Positions 50,536 to 59,151 of a DNA stretch of 64,000 nucleotides are shown here, piece after piece. The stretch spans positions 186,001 through 250,000 of the forward strand of contig JAVVDW010000001.1 in assembly GCA_032251335.1 (NCBI GenBank), given 5' to 3'. How positions within the stretch are numbered: the stretch's first letter is position 1; each line of letters opens with the position of its first letter. The DNA is from UM-FILTER-40-17 sp032251335 (GTDB taxonomy: Bacteria; Bacteroidota; Bacteroidia; Flavobacteriales; Flavobacteriaceae). Both the position numbers and the translations under genes were made by a program. The notes under the pieces were generated by a model. The model saw nothing but the letters and a program-made list of their open reading frames with translations. It did no database searches and had not been told where the DNA came from.

Positions 50536-51454
50536 GTGGTTCGGTAATCACAACATCGCCCAATAATTTTTCGCGCCAGTGTGTCCAATGGTATTTTTTT
50601 GTAAATATAAAAGTGATGACAACCAACGGAATTAGAGAAAGGTATTGATAACTTAAATCCGGTTCGGATATGTCTATAAAAATAGACTCTGTTTGAAAAG
50701 CTGTCCAGTTGGCAGTCACCAGCAGAGCAGTCACTAAATTATTCACCGCGTGAAAACCAAGTGCCAATTCGGTACCTTCATCCATCAATGTGATGATGCC
50801 AAAGAAGAAACCCATGGCGATGTATATCAAAATTGCACTGTAGCCTAGCTTGGCAATTTCCGGGTTGCCGAGGTGCATCAAGCCAAATATTAGTGAAGTG
50901 ACCAACAAAGCCACCCATCTTTTCCCGGAAACCAATCCCACGCCTTGCATTAAATAACCGCGAAAAAGCAATTCTTCAAAAGAAGTTTGTATGGGAATAA
51001 ATACAACCGCAATCAGCAAGAGCCCAAAAAAAGGTAAAGGTTTAAAATTGATTAAATAATCCTGCGGATTATCATAGTAATCGAGTAACGTAAGTGCCAC
51101 AATGACAATTCCCCATAACAAAAAAGCAAAACGGATGCGTCGCCAATCTATTTTTTTGCGCGCTGTGATGAGGTTGAGTAACGGTTGCTCGTGTAATTTT
51201 CGCACCCAAAAAATCAAGGCAATCATAGATACCACAAAGGTGATTAAAATGAGGGCTAAAAAAGGATTAGAACCTATAAGACCAGAAAGTTCGAAAGGAT
51301 CCGTAATAGTTTTTCCTTTGGCAGTATAATAAGCCATATAGCCAAGTATTGGAATTGACCCAACAATTTGGGCTAACACGAAGGTCACTAAAAATCCGCC
51401 TATATAAGTCCAAATAGAGCGTTTAAAAGGGTTTGCCTGCGCAATAAAATCCAT
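50483..51454 (-). CDS. CPBP-family intramembrane metalloprotease
   Basis: The 323-residue protein has about eight membrane helices and the CAAX-protease/bacteriocin-processing (CPBP) motifs: the EE pair in SFEELLFRGYLMQG, the histidine in GLMHLGNPE and FHAVNNLVTALL. It cleaves or modifies membrane substrates that are unknown. The C-terminal 20 residues are proline-rich and disordered, and they are encoded opposite the end of the SUI1 gene. The first helix starts close to the ATG at 51454. Confidence 0.9.
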   Translation of the reverse strand: MDFIAQANPFKRSIWTYIGGFLVTFVLAQIVGSIPILGYMAYYTAKGKTITDPFELSGLIGSNPFLALILITFVVSMIALIFWVRKLHEQPLLNLITARKKIDWRRIRFAFLLWGIVIVALTLLDYYDNPQDYLINFKPLPFFGLLLIAVVFIPIQTSFEELLFRGYLMQGVGLVSGKRWVALLVTSLIFGLMHLGNPEIAKLGYSAILIYIAMGFFFGIITLMDEGTELALGFHAVNNLVTALLVTANWTAFQTESIFIDISEPDLSYQYLSLIPLVVITFIFTKKYHWTHWREKLLGDVVITEPPSHQPVSPENPAPSENA

Positions 51455-51583
51455 AAAATATTTATTTACAAAGGGTTTAATAGAATTTCTTCACTTATCA
51501 GTTTAAAAAAAAACAAAATGTTACATACGTTTTTTTATTTTTTTTCGTTCCTTTGAAGTACCCCAAATTTAACACAATAACAA

Positions 51584-52195
51584 ATGAAAAAACTTTTATT
51601 ATCTTCCTTTTTGTTTGGATGCTTTCTACTTGCATCCGGGCAAACAACCGAAACCGACCAAAACGCAGAGAACCTGACTATCGATCAGCAGTTTGAAGAG
51701 TTATACAGAAAATCCGGCAACTACCAAGAATATGAAGTTGCTAAAAAATCATGGTTGTTAGACTTGCAGAAAAACATTTCCGATTCAATAGCAGCCTTAC
51801 AAACCCAAGTAAATGATTTTCAAAATCAACTTAGCACCCAAACCGCCCAAATAGCTGACTTACAAAATTCCAATTCAGATCTCACCAAACAATTAACAGA
51901 CACCCAACAGGCGCAAAATTCTATTGGTTTTTTAGGGTTTCTAGACATGCACAAAAATGCTTACCGTTTTGTGATGTGGTCTTTAATCATCGTTGTTTCC
52001 GGGCTCTTTTTCTTTTACTTGGCTCGGTTTAAGCAAAGTCATGTACATACCCGCAATGCCCAAGAAGCGTTAAAAAATTTGGAAGAAGAGTTTGATTCTT
52101 ACCGGGCTAGGGCTATGGAGCGCGAACAGAAAGCCATGCGGAGATTGCAGGATGAAATTAACAAAAATAAGTATAGCAATACCGCCAAGAAATAA
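51584..52195 (+). CDS. Signal-peptide, coiled-coil, single-pass membrane protein
   Basis: The 203-residue protein has an N-terminal signal (MKKLLLSSFLFGCFLLASGQ), a periplasmic coiled coil (about 55-105) and a transmembrane helix (about 129-147). A charged cytoplasmic coiled coil (QEALKNLEEEFDSYRARAMEREQK read in pieces) ends the protein. The topology would link periplasm and cytoplasm. Similar Bacteroidota proteins are, as I recall, often mislabelled as a tRNA (guanine-N1)-methyltransferase, but no methyltransferase motif is present. Function unknown. A near-match -7 box (TTCCTTTG, 51548-51555) lies upstream. Confidence 0.78.
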   Translation: MKKLLLSSFLFGCFLLASGQTTETDQNAENLTIDQQFEELYRKSGNYQEYEVAKKSWLLDLQKNISDSIAALQTQVNDFQNQLSTQTAQIADLQNSNSDLTKQLTDTQQAQNSIGFLGFLDMHKNAYRFVMWSLIIVVSGLFFFYLARFKQSHVHTRNAQEALKNLEEEFDSYRARAMEREQKAMRRLQDEINKNKYSNTAKK

Positions 52196-52226
52196 TTTTC
52201 ACCAAACCACCGGGGCTTTGAACAAA

Positions 52227-54056
52227 TCAGCTTTCTAGTCTTTGCATATTGACCAGTTTTTCATAGATCCCTTTTTCAGCCAGAAGACTTTCGTGCGTGC
52301 CCTTTTCCACAATTTCACCTTTGCTGAGTACCACTATCAAATCTGCATTTTGAATTGTTGACAGCCGATGTGCTATGACAACAGAGGTTCTGTTTTGCAT
52401 CATGTTTTCTAAGGCTTGTTGCACCAATTGCTCACTTTCTGTATCAAGTGCCGAAGTGGCCTCGTCCAACACCATGATCGGTGGGTTTTTCAAAACGGCT
52501 CGCGCGATGCTGAGTCGTTGCTTTTGACCGCCGGAAAGTTTGTTGCCACTATCGCCAATATTGGTATCGATGCCTTTGGGCAAGTTTTTAACAAACTCAT
52601 ATGCGTTGGCAACTTTTAAAGCGTCAATGACCGCTTCATCCGAAACATCAGCAAGTCCGAGAGCCACATTGGCTTTAACCGTATCGTTAAACAAAATAGA
52701 ATCTTGGGTGACGAGCCCCATCAGCCCGCGAAGGCATTTTAGATGCATCTCTCGAAGATCTATACCATCTATTGTAATTTTGCCTTTGTTGACATCGTAA
52801 AAACGCAGTAAAAGATTGGCCAAGGTGCTCTTGCCACTCCCCGACTGTCCTACCAACGCCACCGTTTTACCTTTGGGAATTTCGAGTGAAAAGTCTTTTA
52901 AAACCCAGTCGTCTTCGTATTTAAAATTGACTTTATCAAACACGATGGATTTTTCAAAATCACATTTTTCTATAGATCCTGACGAGCTAGCAATCGGATT
53001 CTCTTCTTCTAATATTTCAAGTACGCGTTCGGCGGCGGCATTTCCTTTTTTAACACTATAAGATGCTTTAGAGATTTGTTTGGCCGGCGTAAGGATGTTG
53101 TAGGCCAAACCCATATACGGTATAAAGACGGCACCGTCGAAAGATTGTTCAACAAGCACCAAATTACCACCATACCAAAGCAAAACGGCAATCACTAAAA
53201 TACCTAAAAACTCTGTAGTAGGCCCGGATAGGTTTTGTTTGTGAAGAATTTTATTTGAAATTCGGAAGAATCGACCGGTGGAGCTTCTAAATTTGTTATT
53301 AAAATAATTTTCGGCATTAAAACCTTTGATCACCTTTAATCCGGTGAGGGTTTCGTCAATAATCGACAAAAAATACCCCTGTTCTTTTTGTGCCAAATCG
53401 GATTTCTTTTTAAGCGATTTACCAATTTGTGAGATAATAATCCCCGAAATGGGTATAAAAATAAACACAAAAAGCGTGAGCTTGACACTCATCACGAACA
53501 TCGCAAAAACTGTAAACAAAATGGTAAGTGGCTCCCGAACAATGAGTTCTAAAATTGACAAAAATGAATGTTGAATTTCTAATACATCAGACGACATTCT
53601 CGCCATGACATCGCCTTTGCGTTTTTCGGAAAAATAGGCAACCGGCAAATCGACTACTTTTTTGTACATGCTGTTCCGTATATCGCGCAGCACGCCATTC
53701 CGCAAAAAAGTGATAAAATACATGGCAAAATAACTGCACATATTTTTCAGCAAAAACAATCCAATGACCAACGAAACCAAGATAAGCAAGGTAATCTCCA
53801 CACCGTATTGGGCATTGGTAGTTGTGATAAAATAGTTCATGTAGTTTTCTGCAAAGGGTTTGATTTGCATCAATCCTTCATAAACCGGCTTGACAAATAC
53901 TTTTTCTTCCTGTCCGAAAAGCACTTTTAGCATCGGAATGAGCGAAACAAAAGCTAAGGTGCCAAAAAAGGCAAACAAGATGTTGAAAAAGATGTTCAAA
54001 TATGCAAAGCGCTTGTAGGGCAAGGCAAAGCGAAATATTTTTTTAAAATAGGTCAT
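52227..54056 (-). CDS. ABC exporter, MsbA-like half transporter
   Basis: The 609-residue protein fuses a six-helix membrane domain (about 1-330) to an ATPase domain (about 365-600). Walker A is VGQSGSGKSTL, the signature LSGGQKQRLSIARA, Walker B IMVLDEATSALD and the switch histidine VIAHRLST. It acts as a dimer exporting a lipid such as lipid A, or a drug. The ATG overlaps the phosphoglucomutase stop by four bases, so the genes are translationally coupled, an unusual functional pairing. Confidence 0.93.
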   Translation of the reverse strand: MTYFKKIFRFALPYKRFAYLNIFFNILFAFFGTLAFVSLIPMLKVLFGQEEKVFVKPVYEGLMQIKPFAENYMNYFITTTNAQYGVEITLLILVSLVIGLFLLKNMCSYFAMYFITFLRNGVLRDIRNSMYKKVVDLPVAYFSEKRKGDVMARMSSDVLEIQHSFLSILELIVREPLTILFTVFAMFVMSVKLTLFVFIFIPISGIIISQIGKSLKKKSDLAQKEQGYFLSIIDETLTGLKVIKGFNAENYFNNKFRSSTGRFFRISNKILHKQNLSGPTTEFLGILVIAVLLWYGGNLVLVEQSFDGAVFIPYMGLAYNILTPAKQISKASYSVKKGNAAAERVLEILEEENPIASSSGSIEKCDFEKSIVFDKVNFKYEDDWVLKDFSLEIPKGKTVALVGQSGSGKSTLANLLLRFYDVNKGKITIDGIDLREMHLKCLRGLMGLVTQDSILFNDTVKANVALGLADVSDEAVIDALKVANAYEFVKNLPKGIDTNIGDSGNKLSGGQKQRLSIARAVLKNPPIMVLDEATSALDTESEQLVQQALENMMQNRTSVVIAHRLSTIQNADLIVVLSKGEIVEKGTHESLLAEKGIYEKLVNMQRLES

Positions 54057-55786
54057 GCGTTTAGTTTGAGATCGGCGATGATGCGGTCTATGCGAGCTTC
54101 GAGGAATGCTTCCGTCTCCGCATATTGCGCAACATCTTCCAAAGAAGTATTTACGCTAAAATAGAACTTTATTTTGGGTTCTGTACCGCTTGGTCGTGCA
54201 CAAATTTTGCTACCGTCAGCCAAGTAATAAATCAACACGTTTGACTGGGGAATGTCGAGTACTTCTGAATCACCTGAAATTAAATTTTTGGCCGTTGAAT
54301 TTTGATAATCTTCAATACAAACAACCGCTTGTCCATTAATTTCCTTTAATGGATTTTCGCGTAAATCGACCATCATTTGTTTGATTTCTTTGGCACCTTC
54401 TATGCCTTTTTTGGTGATGGAGATTAATCTTTCTTTGTAAAAGCCAAATTGTGCATATAGCGAAATGAGGTTTTCGAATACAGTTTTGCCTTGCTGTTTG
54501 GCGCGCGCTGCTATTTCGCAAATTAGCAAAGTGGCAGCCACAGCATCCTTATCTCGAACAGCATCGCCCACCATAAAACCAAAGCTCTCCTCCCCGCCTC
54601 CAATAAAGGTAAGTTCGGGAAAATCCTTAATCATCTTGGCAATCCATTTAAAGCCGGTAAGACCTACTTTGCACTCCACACCATAGGCTGTTGCCAACTC
54701 AAGCATCATGGGTGTTGACACGATGGTTGAACCAATAAATTCGCTTCCGGTAATTTTACCCTTTTGTTTCCAATCTTCCAGCAGTGCCTGCGTCATGAGT
54801 ACCATGGTCTGGTTGCCGTTGAGCAAATGCATTTTACCACTAAGATCTCTTACGGCGACACCGAGTCTATCCGAATCGGGGTCGGTACCAATCACGATAT
54901 CAGCCTGTGTTTTTTTAGCCAAAGCAAGCGCCATGGCCAGTGCTTCCGGCTCCTCCGGATTTGGCGATTTTACAGTAGGGAAATCTCCGTCGGGCACTGA
55001 CTGTTCGGGAACGATATGTACTTGTGTATAACCTGCTTTTTCTAGGGTTTGCGGTACGGTTTTGATAGAAGTTCCATGTAAAGAAGTAAATACGATTTTA
55101 AGATTTTTTCGAACCTCTGAAGCCAAATCAAAACGGGCATGCTTTAATGACGAAGCGACAAAAGCATCATCTACTTCTTTATCTATATAATGGATTTTAT
55201 CATTTTGCGGTTCAAAGCGTATCTGATTGTAATCGAGTGATTCTATCATCTGTATGATAGCGGCATCCTGAGGCGGCACGAGTTGCCCTCCATCTTCCCA
55301 ATACACTTTGTAGCCGTTGTACTCAGGCGGATTGTGCGAGGCTGTCAAAACGATACCACATTGGCATTGCAAGAATTTTACGGCAAAAGACAAAACGGGT
55401 GTGGGTCGCATGTCTGAAAACAGGTAAACATCTATGCCGTTGGCTGAAAAAACATCGGCAACAACCTTTGCCAGGCTTTGGCTGTTGTGACGGCAGTCAT
55501 ACGCAATGGCCACACGCAGTTGTTGACCCGGAAACTGTTGCGCCATATAATTGGCGATTCCTTGGGTGTTTTTGCCAAGCGTGTATTTGTTTATGCGATT
55601 GGTGCCAACCCCCATAATGCCACGCATACCGCCGGTGCCAAATTCTAAATTTTGATAGAAAGCCTCGGCAAGTGCTTTGTTGTCGTTGATAATGAGTTTT
55701 TGAACTTCGCTTTGAGTATCTGTATCAAAAGGTTCGCTAAGCCACTTTTGTGCGCGATCTATGATGTCTGCATTCAAAATTGCCAT
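54053..55786 (-). CDS. Phospho-sugar mutase (phosphoglucomutase/phosphomannomutase)
   Basis: The 577-residue protein interconverts hexose 1- and 6-phosphates. Motifs in order are GTGGMRGIMGVGTNRIN, the phosphoserine loop LTASHNPPEYNGYKVYW, the metal-binding GTDPDSDRLGVAVR, the sugar-binding GGGEESFGF and the phosphate-binding RPSGTEPKIKFYF. The length fits the PGM2-like branch. It connects glucose-6-phosphate with glucose-1-phosphate for glycogen and cell-wall sugars, complementing glgA. Confidence 0.94.
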   Translation of the reverse strand: MAILNADIIDRAQKWLSEPFDTDTQSEVQKLIINDNKALAEAFYQNLEFGTGGMRGIMGVGTNRINKYTLGKNTQGIANYMAQQFPGQQLRVAIAYDCRHNSQSLAKVVADVFSANGIDVYLFSDMRPTPVLSFAVKFLQCQCGIVLTASHNPPEYNGYKVYWEDGGQLVPPQDAAIIQMIESLDYNQIRFEPQNDKIHYIDKEVDDAFVASSLKHARFDLASEVRKNLKIVFTSLHGTSIKTVPQTLEKAGYTQVHIVPEQSVPDGDFPTVKSPNPEEPEALAMALALAKKTQADIVIGTDPDSDRLGVAVRDLSGKMHLLNGNQTMVLMTQALLEDWKQKGKITGSEFIGSTIVSTPMMLELATAYGVECKVGLTGFKWIAKMIKDFPELTFIGGGEESFGFMVGDAVRDKDAVAATLLICEIAARAKQQGKTVFENLISLYAQFGFYKERLISITKKGIEGAKEIKQMMVDLRENPLKEINGQAVVCIEDYQNSTAKNLISGDSEVLDIPQSNVLIYYLADGSKICARPSGTEPKIKFYFSVNTSLEDVAQYAETEAFLEARIDRIIADLKLNA

Positions 55787-56064
55787 GAATTTTATTTAGT
55801 TTAGCAAATGTAAGGAATTTAGAAATTTTGTTAATTACAATTGTTGCGCAAAAGAAAAGCAGCGTGATATAAAGTCGCGCAGTTGAGGTTATTTCTAAAT
55901 GACTTTAAAGGCAAAGAAACCCCCGACTTTACACGAGAAGGTGTTACTTTTATTTTTAAATTATATACAGTCAACAAATTAGATCATTTTTTAAATCGTA
56001 AAAACCTGAAAGGTTTTGAAAACCTTTCAGGTTTATTATACATCCCAACTGAAACGTCAAAGAC
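55787..56064. other. Spacer holding a palindromic repeat
   Basis: These 278 bp between the phosphoglucomutase start and the fadE stop hold no supported gene. The short open frame here (55883-56068) runs through the palindrome and has no family pattern. Confidence 0.5.
56002..56034 (-). terminator. Perfect 15-bp palindrome, repeat-type terminator of the fad operon
   Basis: AAACCTGAAAGGTTT (56002-56016) and AAACCTTTCAGGTTT (56020-56034) form a perfect stem with a 3-nt loop, 31 bp after the fadE stop on the minus strand; a short T run follows on that strand. The AACCTGAAAGGTT core is, from memory, a recurrent intergenic palindrome in Bacteroidota genomes, so this could be a dispersed repeat serving as terminator. 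Confidence 0.8.
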
Positions 56065-57867
56065 CTAAAAACAATAACTGTTTTCCGAGATTAGCTTATC
56101 GGCTATGGCCGTACGCAAGTCGGATACATTGGGTTGGTTTGTATATTTGGTAAAGCGTTTTAGCCCCATCAGCATTACTTTTTGCTCATCACCGCTTGTA
56201 AATGACACTATGGCTTCTTTTCCTTTGCTTTCCACCAAATCTACAGCGTGGTACAAATACAATTTTGCCATATTGATAAAGTCAGTCGCTTTGGCTTCTC
56301 CTTCTTTTTTGGCCAATTTTTCTGCGCGTAAAATAGCAGATTCTGCCATGTAAATTTCAATTAAAACATCGGAGCAATTCAACAGTATTTGTTGGTGCGA
56401 CTCAAATTCGGCGCCAAACTTCTGCACCGCACTTCCGGCTATCATCAACAATGCTTTTTTGAGTTTGACCAACATGTCTTTTTCTTCGGCCAATGGTTGG
56501 CTGTAATCGGGTGTTTCGAATGACGGCACGCCGGTCAGTTCTTTACCGACTGCCGTGGCGGGTCCGAGTAAATCTACATGGCCACGCATGCCTTTTTTGA
56601 TGAGCATGCCTACGGACAACATTCTGTTGATTTCATTTGTGCCCTCATAGATGCGGGAAATACGAGCATCACGCCATGCAGCTTCCATAGGCGTATCTTC
56701 TGAAAAGCCCATACCGCCGAAAATTTGAATGCCTTCATCTGCACAATTCTGAATGTCTTCTGAAACGGCCACCTTTAGTATAGAACATTCAATAGCGTAT
56801 TCTTCCACGCCTTTGAGTTCGGCTTCTTGATGCGAATTTCCTTCCGAAATTCGAATGGCTATCCGGTCTTCTATGTTTTTGGCGGCTCGATAAGAGGCAG
56901 ATTCGCCTACAAAACAATTGGTAGCCATTTCGGCTAATTTGTATTTGATGGCACCAAATTGTGCAATGGGTGTTTTAAATTGAACGCGTTCATTGGCATA
57001 AGCAACTGCGTTGGTAATCACACGTCTTTGCGCATCCAAGCAGGCCGCAGCCAATTTGATTCGGCCCACATTGAGTGCGTTCATGGCGATTTTAAAACCA
57101 TTTCCACGTTCCGAAAGCATATTTTCAACAGGCACCAAGGTGTCGTTAAAAAAGACCTGACGCGTGGAAGATGCACGGATTCCAAGCTTGTGCTCCTCTT
57201 CGTTCATGGTGATGCCGTTTTCCGGATCGTTTTCTACGATAAAACCGGTGATATTTTTATCGTCTTCAATACGGGCAAACACTATAAACAGCTTACAAAA
57301 ACCTGCATTGGAAATCCACATTTTTTGACCGCTTATTTTGTAGTGTTTACCATCTTCGGTCAACACCGCTTTGGTCTTGCCACTATTGGCATCAGAACCT
57401 GCGCCGGGCTCGGTGAGGCAGTAGGCACCAAACCACTCGCCTGTGGCCAATTTGGGTACGTATTTTTGTTTTTGCGCTTCGTTGCCATAAAGCAAAATAG
57501 GCAGTGTTCCTATGCCTGTATGTGCGCCAAAAGCCGTTGAAAAAGAGCCGGTGGCTCCAGAGATATAATCGCAAACCAGCATGGTTGAAACAAATCCCAT
57601 GCCGAGTCCGCCATAAGCTTCGGGAACTGTAACCCCCAAAAAGCCGAGCTCGCCGGCTTTGCGCATGGAAGATTCTGTAAAAGCGTAGTCTTTTTTCTCG
57701 AAGCGATCCTTGTTTGGCCAGATTTCTCTGTCGATAAACTCTTTTACGGCTTCTTTCATCATGACTTGCTCCTCAGAAAAATCTTCGGGTGTGAAAATTT
57801 CCTCGCATGGTGTTTCTTTGACCAAAAATTGGCCTCCACGTGTCATGTTTTTGTCTTTAGTTTCCAT
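56065..57867 (-). CDS. fadE: Acyl-CoA dehydrogenase, FadE type
   Basis: The 600-residue FAD enzyme makes trans-2-enoyl-CoA in the first beta-oxidation step. It has the ACAD motifs AYCLTEPGAGSDANS, KMWISNAGFCKLFIVFA, the catalytic-base glutamate in ISRIYEGTNEINRMLS and an added C-terminal helical domain of about 180 residues. The length matches the Bacillus FadE type (about 594) rather than short-chain enzymes (about 380). It is the last gene of the operon, 33 bp after fadA. Confidence 0.94.
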   Translation of the reverse strand: METKDKNMTRGGQFLVKETPCEEIFTPEDFSEEQVMMKEAVKEFIDREIWPNKDRFEKKDYAFTESSMRKAGELGFLGVTVPEAYGGLGMGFVSTMLVCDYISGATGSFSTAFGAHTGIGTLPILLYGNEAQKQKYVPKLATGEWFGAYCLTEPGAGSDANSGKTKAVLTEDGKHYKISGQKMWISNAGFCKLFIVFARIEDDKNITGFIVENDPENGITMNEEEHKLGIRASSTRQVFFNDTLVPVENMLSERGNGFKIAMNALNVGRIKLAAACLDAQRRVITNAVAYANERVQFKTPIAQFGAIKYKLAEMATNCFVGESASYRAAKNIEDRIAIRISEGNSHQEAELKGVEEYAIECSILKVAVSEDIQNCADEGIQIFGGMGFSEDTPMEAAWRDARISRIYEGTNEINRMLSVGMLIKKGMRGHVDLLGPATAVGKELTGVPSFETPDYSQPLAEEKDMLVKLKKALLMIAGSAVQKFGAEFESHQQILLNCSDVLIEIYMAESAILRAEKLAKKEGEAKATDFINMAKLYLYHAVDLVESKGKEAIVSFTSGDEQKVMLMGLKRFTKYTNQPNVSDLRTAIADKLISENSYCF

Positions 57868-57900
57868 TTTATACTTTGATTTGATTTTTAATTCTTGTGT

Positions 57901-59082
57901 TTACATCATTTCGTAAATACCGGCTGCACCTTGTCCTGTGCCTACACACATAGTCACCATACCGTATTTCTTTTGTTGTCTTTTCAATTCGTCAAAAATT
58001 TGAACAGAGAGTTTGGCACCTGTACAGCCCAGCGGATGTCCTAGAGCAATGGCACCTCCATTGACATTTACTATGCTTTGGTCTATGTCTAACTCACGCA
58101 TAACGGCCAGCGACTGCGATGCGAAAGCTTCGTTGAGTTCGATAAGTTCGATGTCTTTGAGTTTCATGCCGGCCAATTTTAAAGCTTTGGGGATGGCTTT
58201 TACAGGTCCCATTCCCATGATGCGGGGTTCAACACCCGCAGCCGCGTAGTTAACCAATCTGGCAATGGGTTTTAGGTTGAGTTCTTTTACCATATCTTCA
58301 GACATCACCATCACAAAAGCAGCGCCATCACTCATTTGAGAGGAGTTTCCTGCCGTGACGCTTCCACCGGCGGCAAAAACCGGTTTGAGTCCGGCTAAGG
58401 CTTCTAAACTTGTACCGGCTCTGGGACCTTCGTCTTTGGAAACTGTATAGGTTTTTGAAGCTTTCTTGCCATTTTCATCTACATAGATTTGTTCTATTTC
58501 GATGGGTACAATTTGATTGTCAAATTTGCCTTCGGCTTGCGCCTTGAGTGCTTTCATATGAGAGTGATAGGCAAAAGTGTCTTGGTCTTCTCTAGACACT
58601 TTAAATTCGTTGGCCACTGCTTCTGCGGTGTTTCCCATGCCCCAATAATAGTCTTCATGTCCTGATTTAACTAAGTCGTAATTGAGTTCGGTTTTGAAAC
58701 CCGTCATAGGTACTGCGCTCATGCTCTCTGCACCACCGGCTATGATACATGTGGCCATACCCGATTGAATTTTGGCTGTAGCCATAGCAATGGTTTCCAA
58801 GCCGGACGAACAAAACCTATTTACGGTCACGCCGGGAACGTCAATGGTTTTGAGTCCCATCAACGAAATCAATCGCGCCATATTGAGCCCTTGTGCACCT
58901 TCGGGCATGGCGTTTCCGACTATCACATCGTCGATACGGGATTTGTCTAGTTCCGGAAGCGATTCCATCATGAATTGAATGGTTTCTGCGGCCAATTCAT
59001 CTGTTCTTTTGAATCGAAAAACCCCTTTGGGTGCTTTTCCGACTGCGGTTCTGTATGCTTTTACTATATAGGCTGTTTTCAT
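57901..59082 (-). CDS. fadA: Acetyl-CoA acyltransferase (thiolase)
   Basis: The 393-residue thiolase cleaves 3-ketoacyl-CoA to acetyl-CoA and a shortened acyl-CoA. The nucleophile is C91 in VNRFCSSGLETIA; the histidine lies in GGAIALGHPLGCTGAK and the second cysteine in CVGTGQGAAGIYEM. It is the middle gene of the fadN-fadA-fadE set, 69 bp after fadN. Confidence 0.96.
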   Translation of the reverse strand: MKTAYIVKAYRTAVGKAPKGVFRFKRTDELAAETIQFMMESLPELDKSRIDDVIVGNAMPEGAQGLNMARLISLMGLKTIDVPGVTVNRFCSSGLETIAMATAKIQSGMATCIIAGGAESMSAVPMTGFKTELNYDLVKSGHEDYYWGMGNTAEAVANEFKVSREDQDTFAYHSHMKALKAQAEGKFDNQIVPIEIEQIYVDENGKKASKTYTVSKDEGPRAGTSLEALAGLKPVFAAGGSVTAGNSSQMSDGAAFVMVMSEDMVKELNLKPIARLVNYAAAGVEPRIMGMGPVKAIPKALKLAGMKLKDIELIELNEAFASQSLAVMRELDIDQSIVNVNGGAIALGHPLGCTGAKLSVQIFDELKRQQKKYGMVTMCVGTGQGAAGIYEMM

Positions 59083-59151
59083 ATTTTAGATTTTAGATTT
59101 TGAAATTGTTACATCACTCCTTACACCCAAAATTGTCTTATTACTTTTTAA

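Noticed and set aside
55883..56068. Open frame between phosphoglucomutase and fadE
   Set aside because: It reads through the palindromic repeat, has no recognisable domain, and lies in a spacer.
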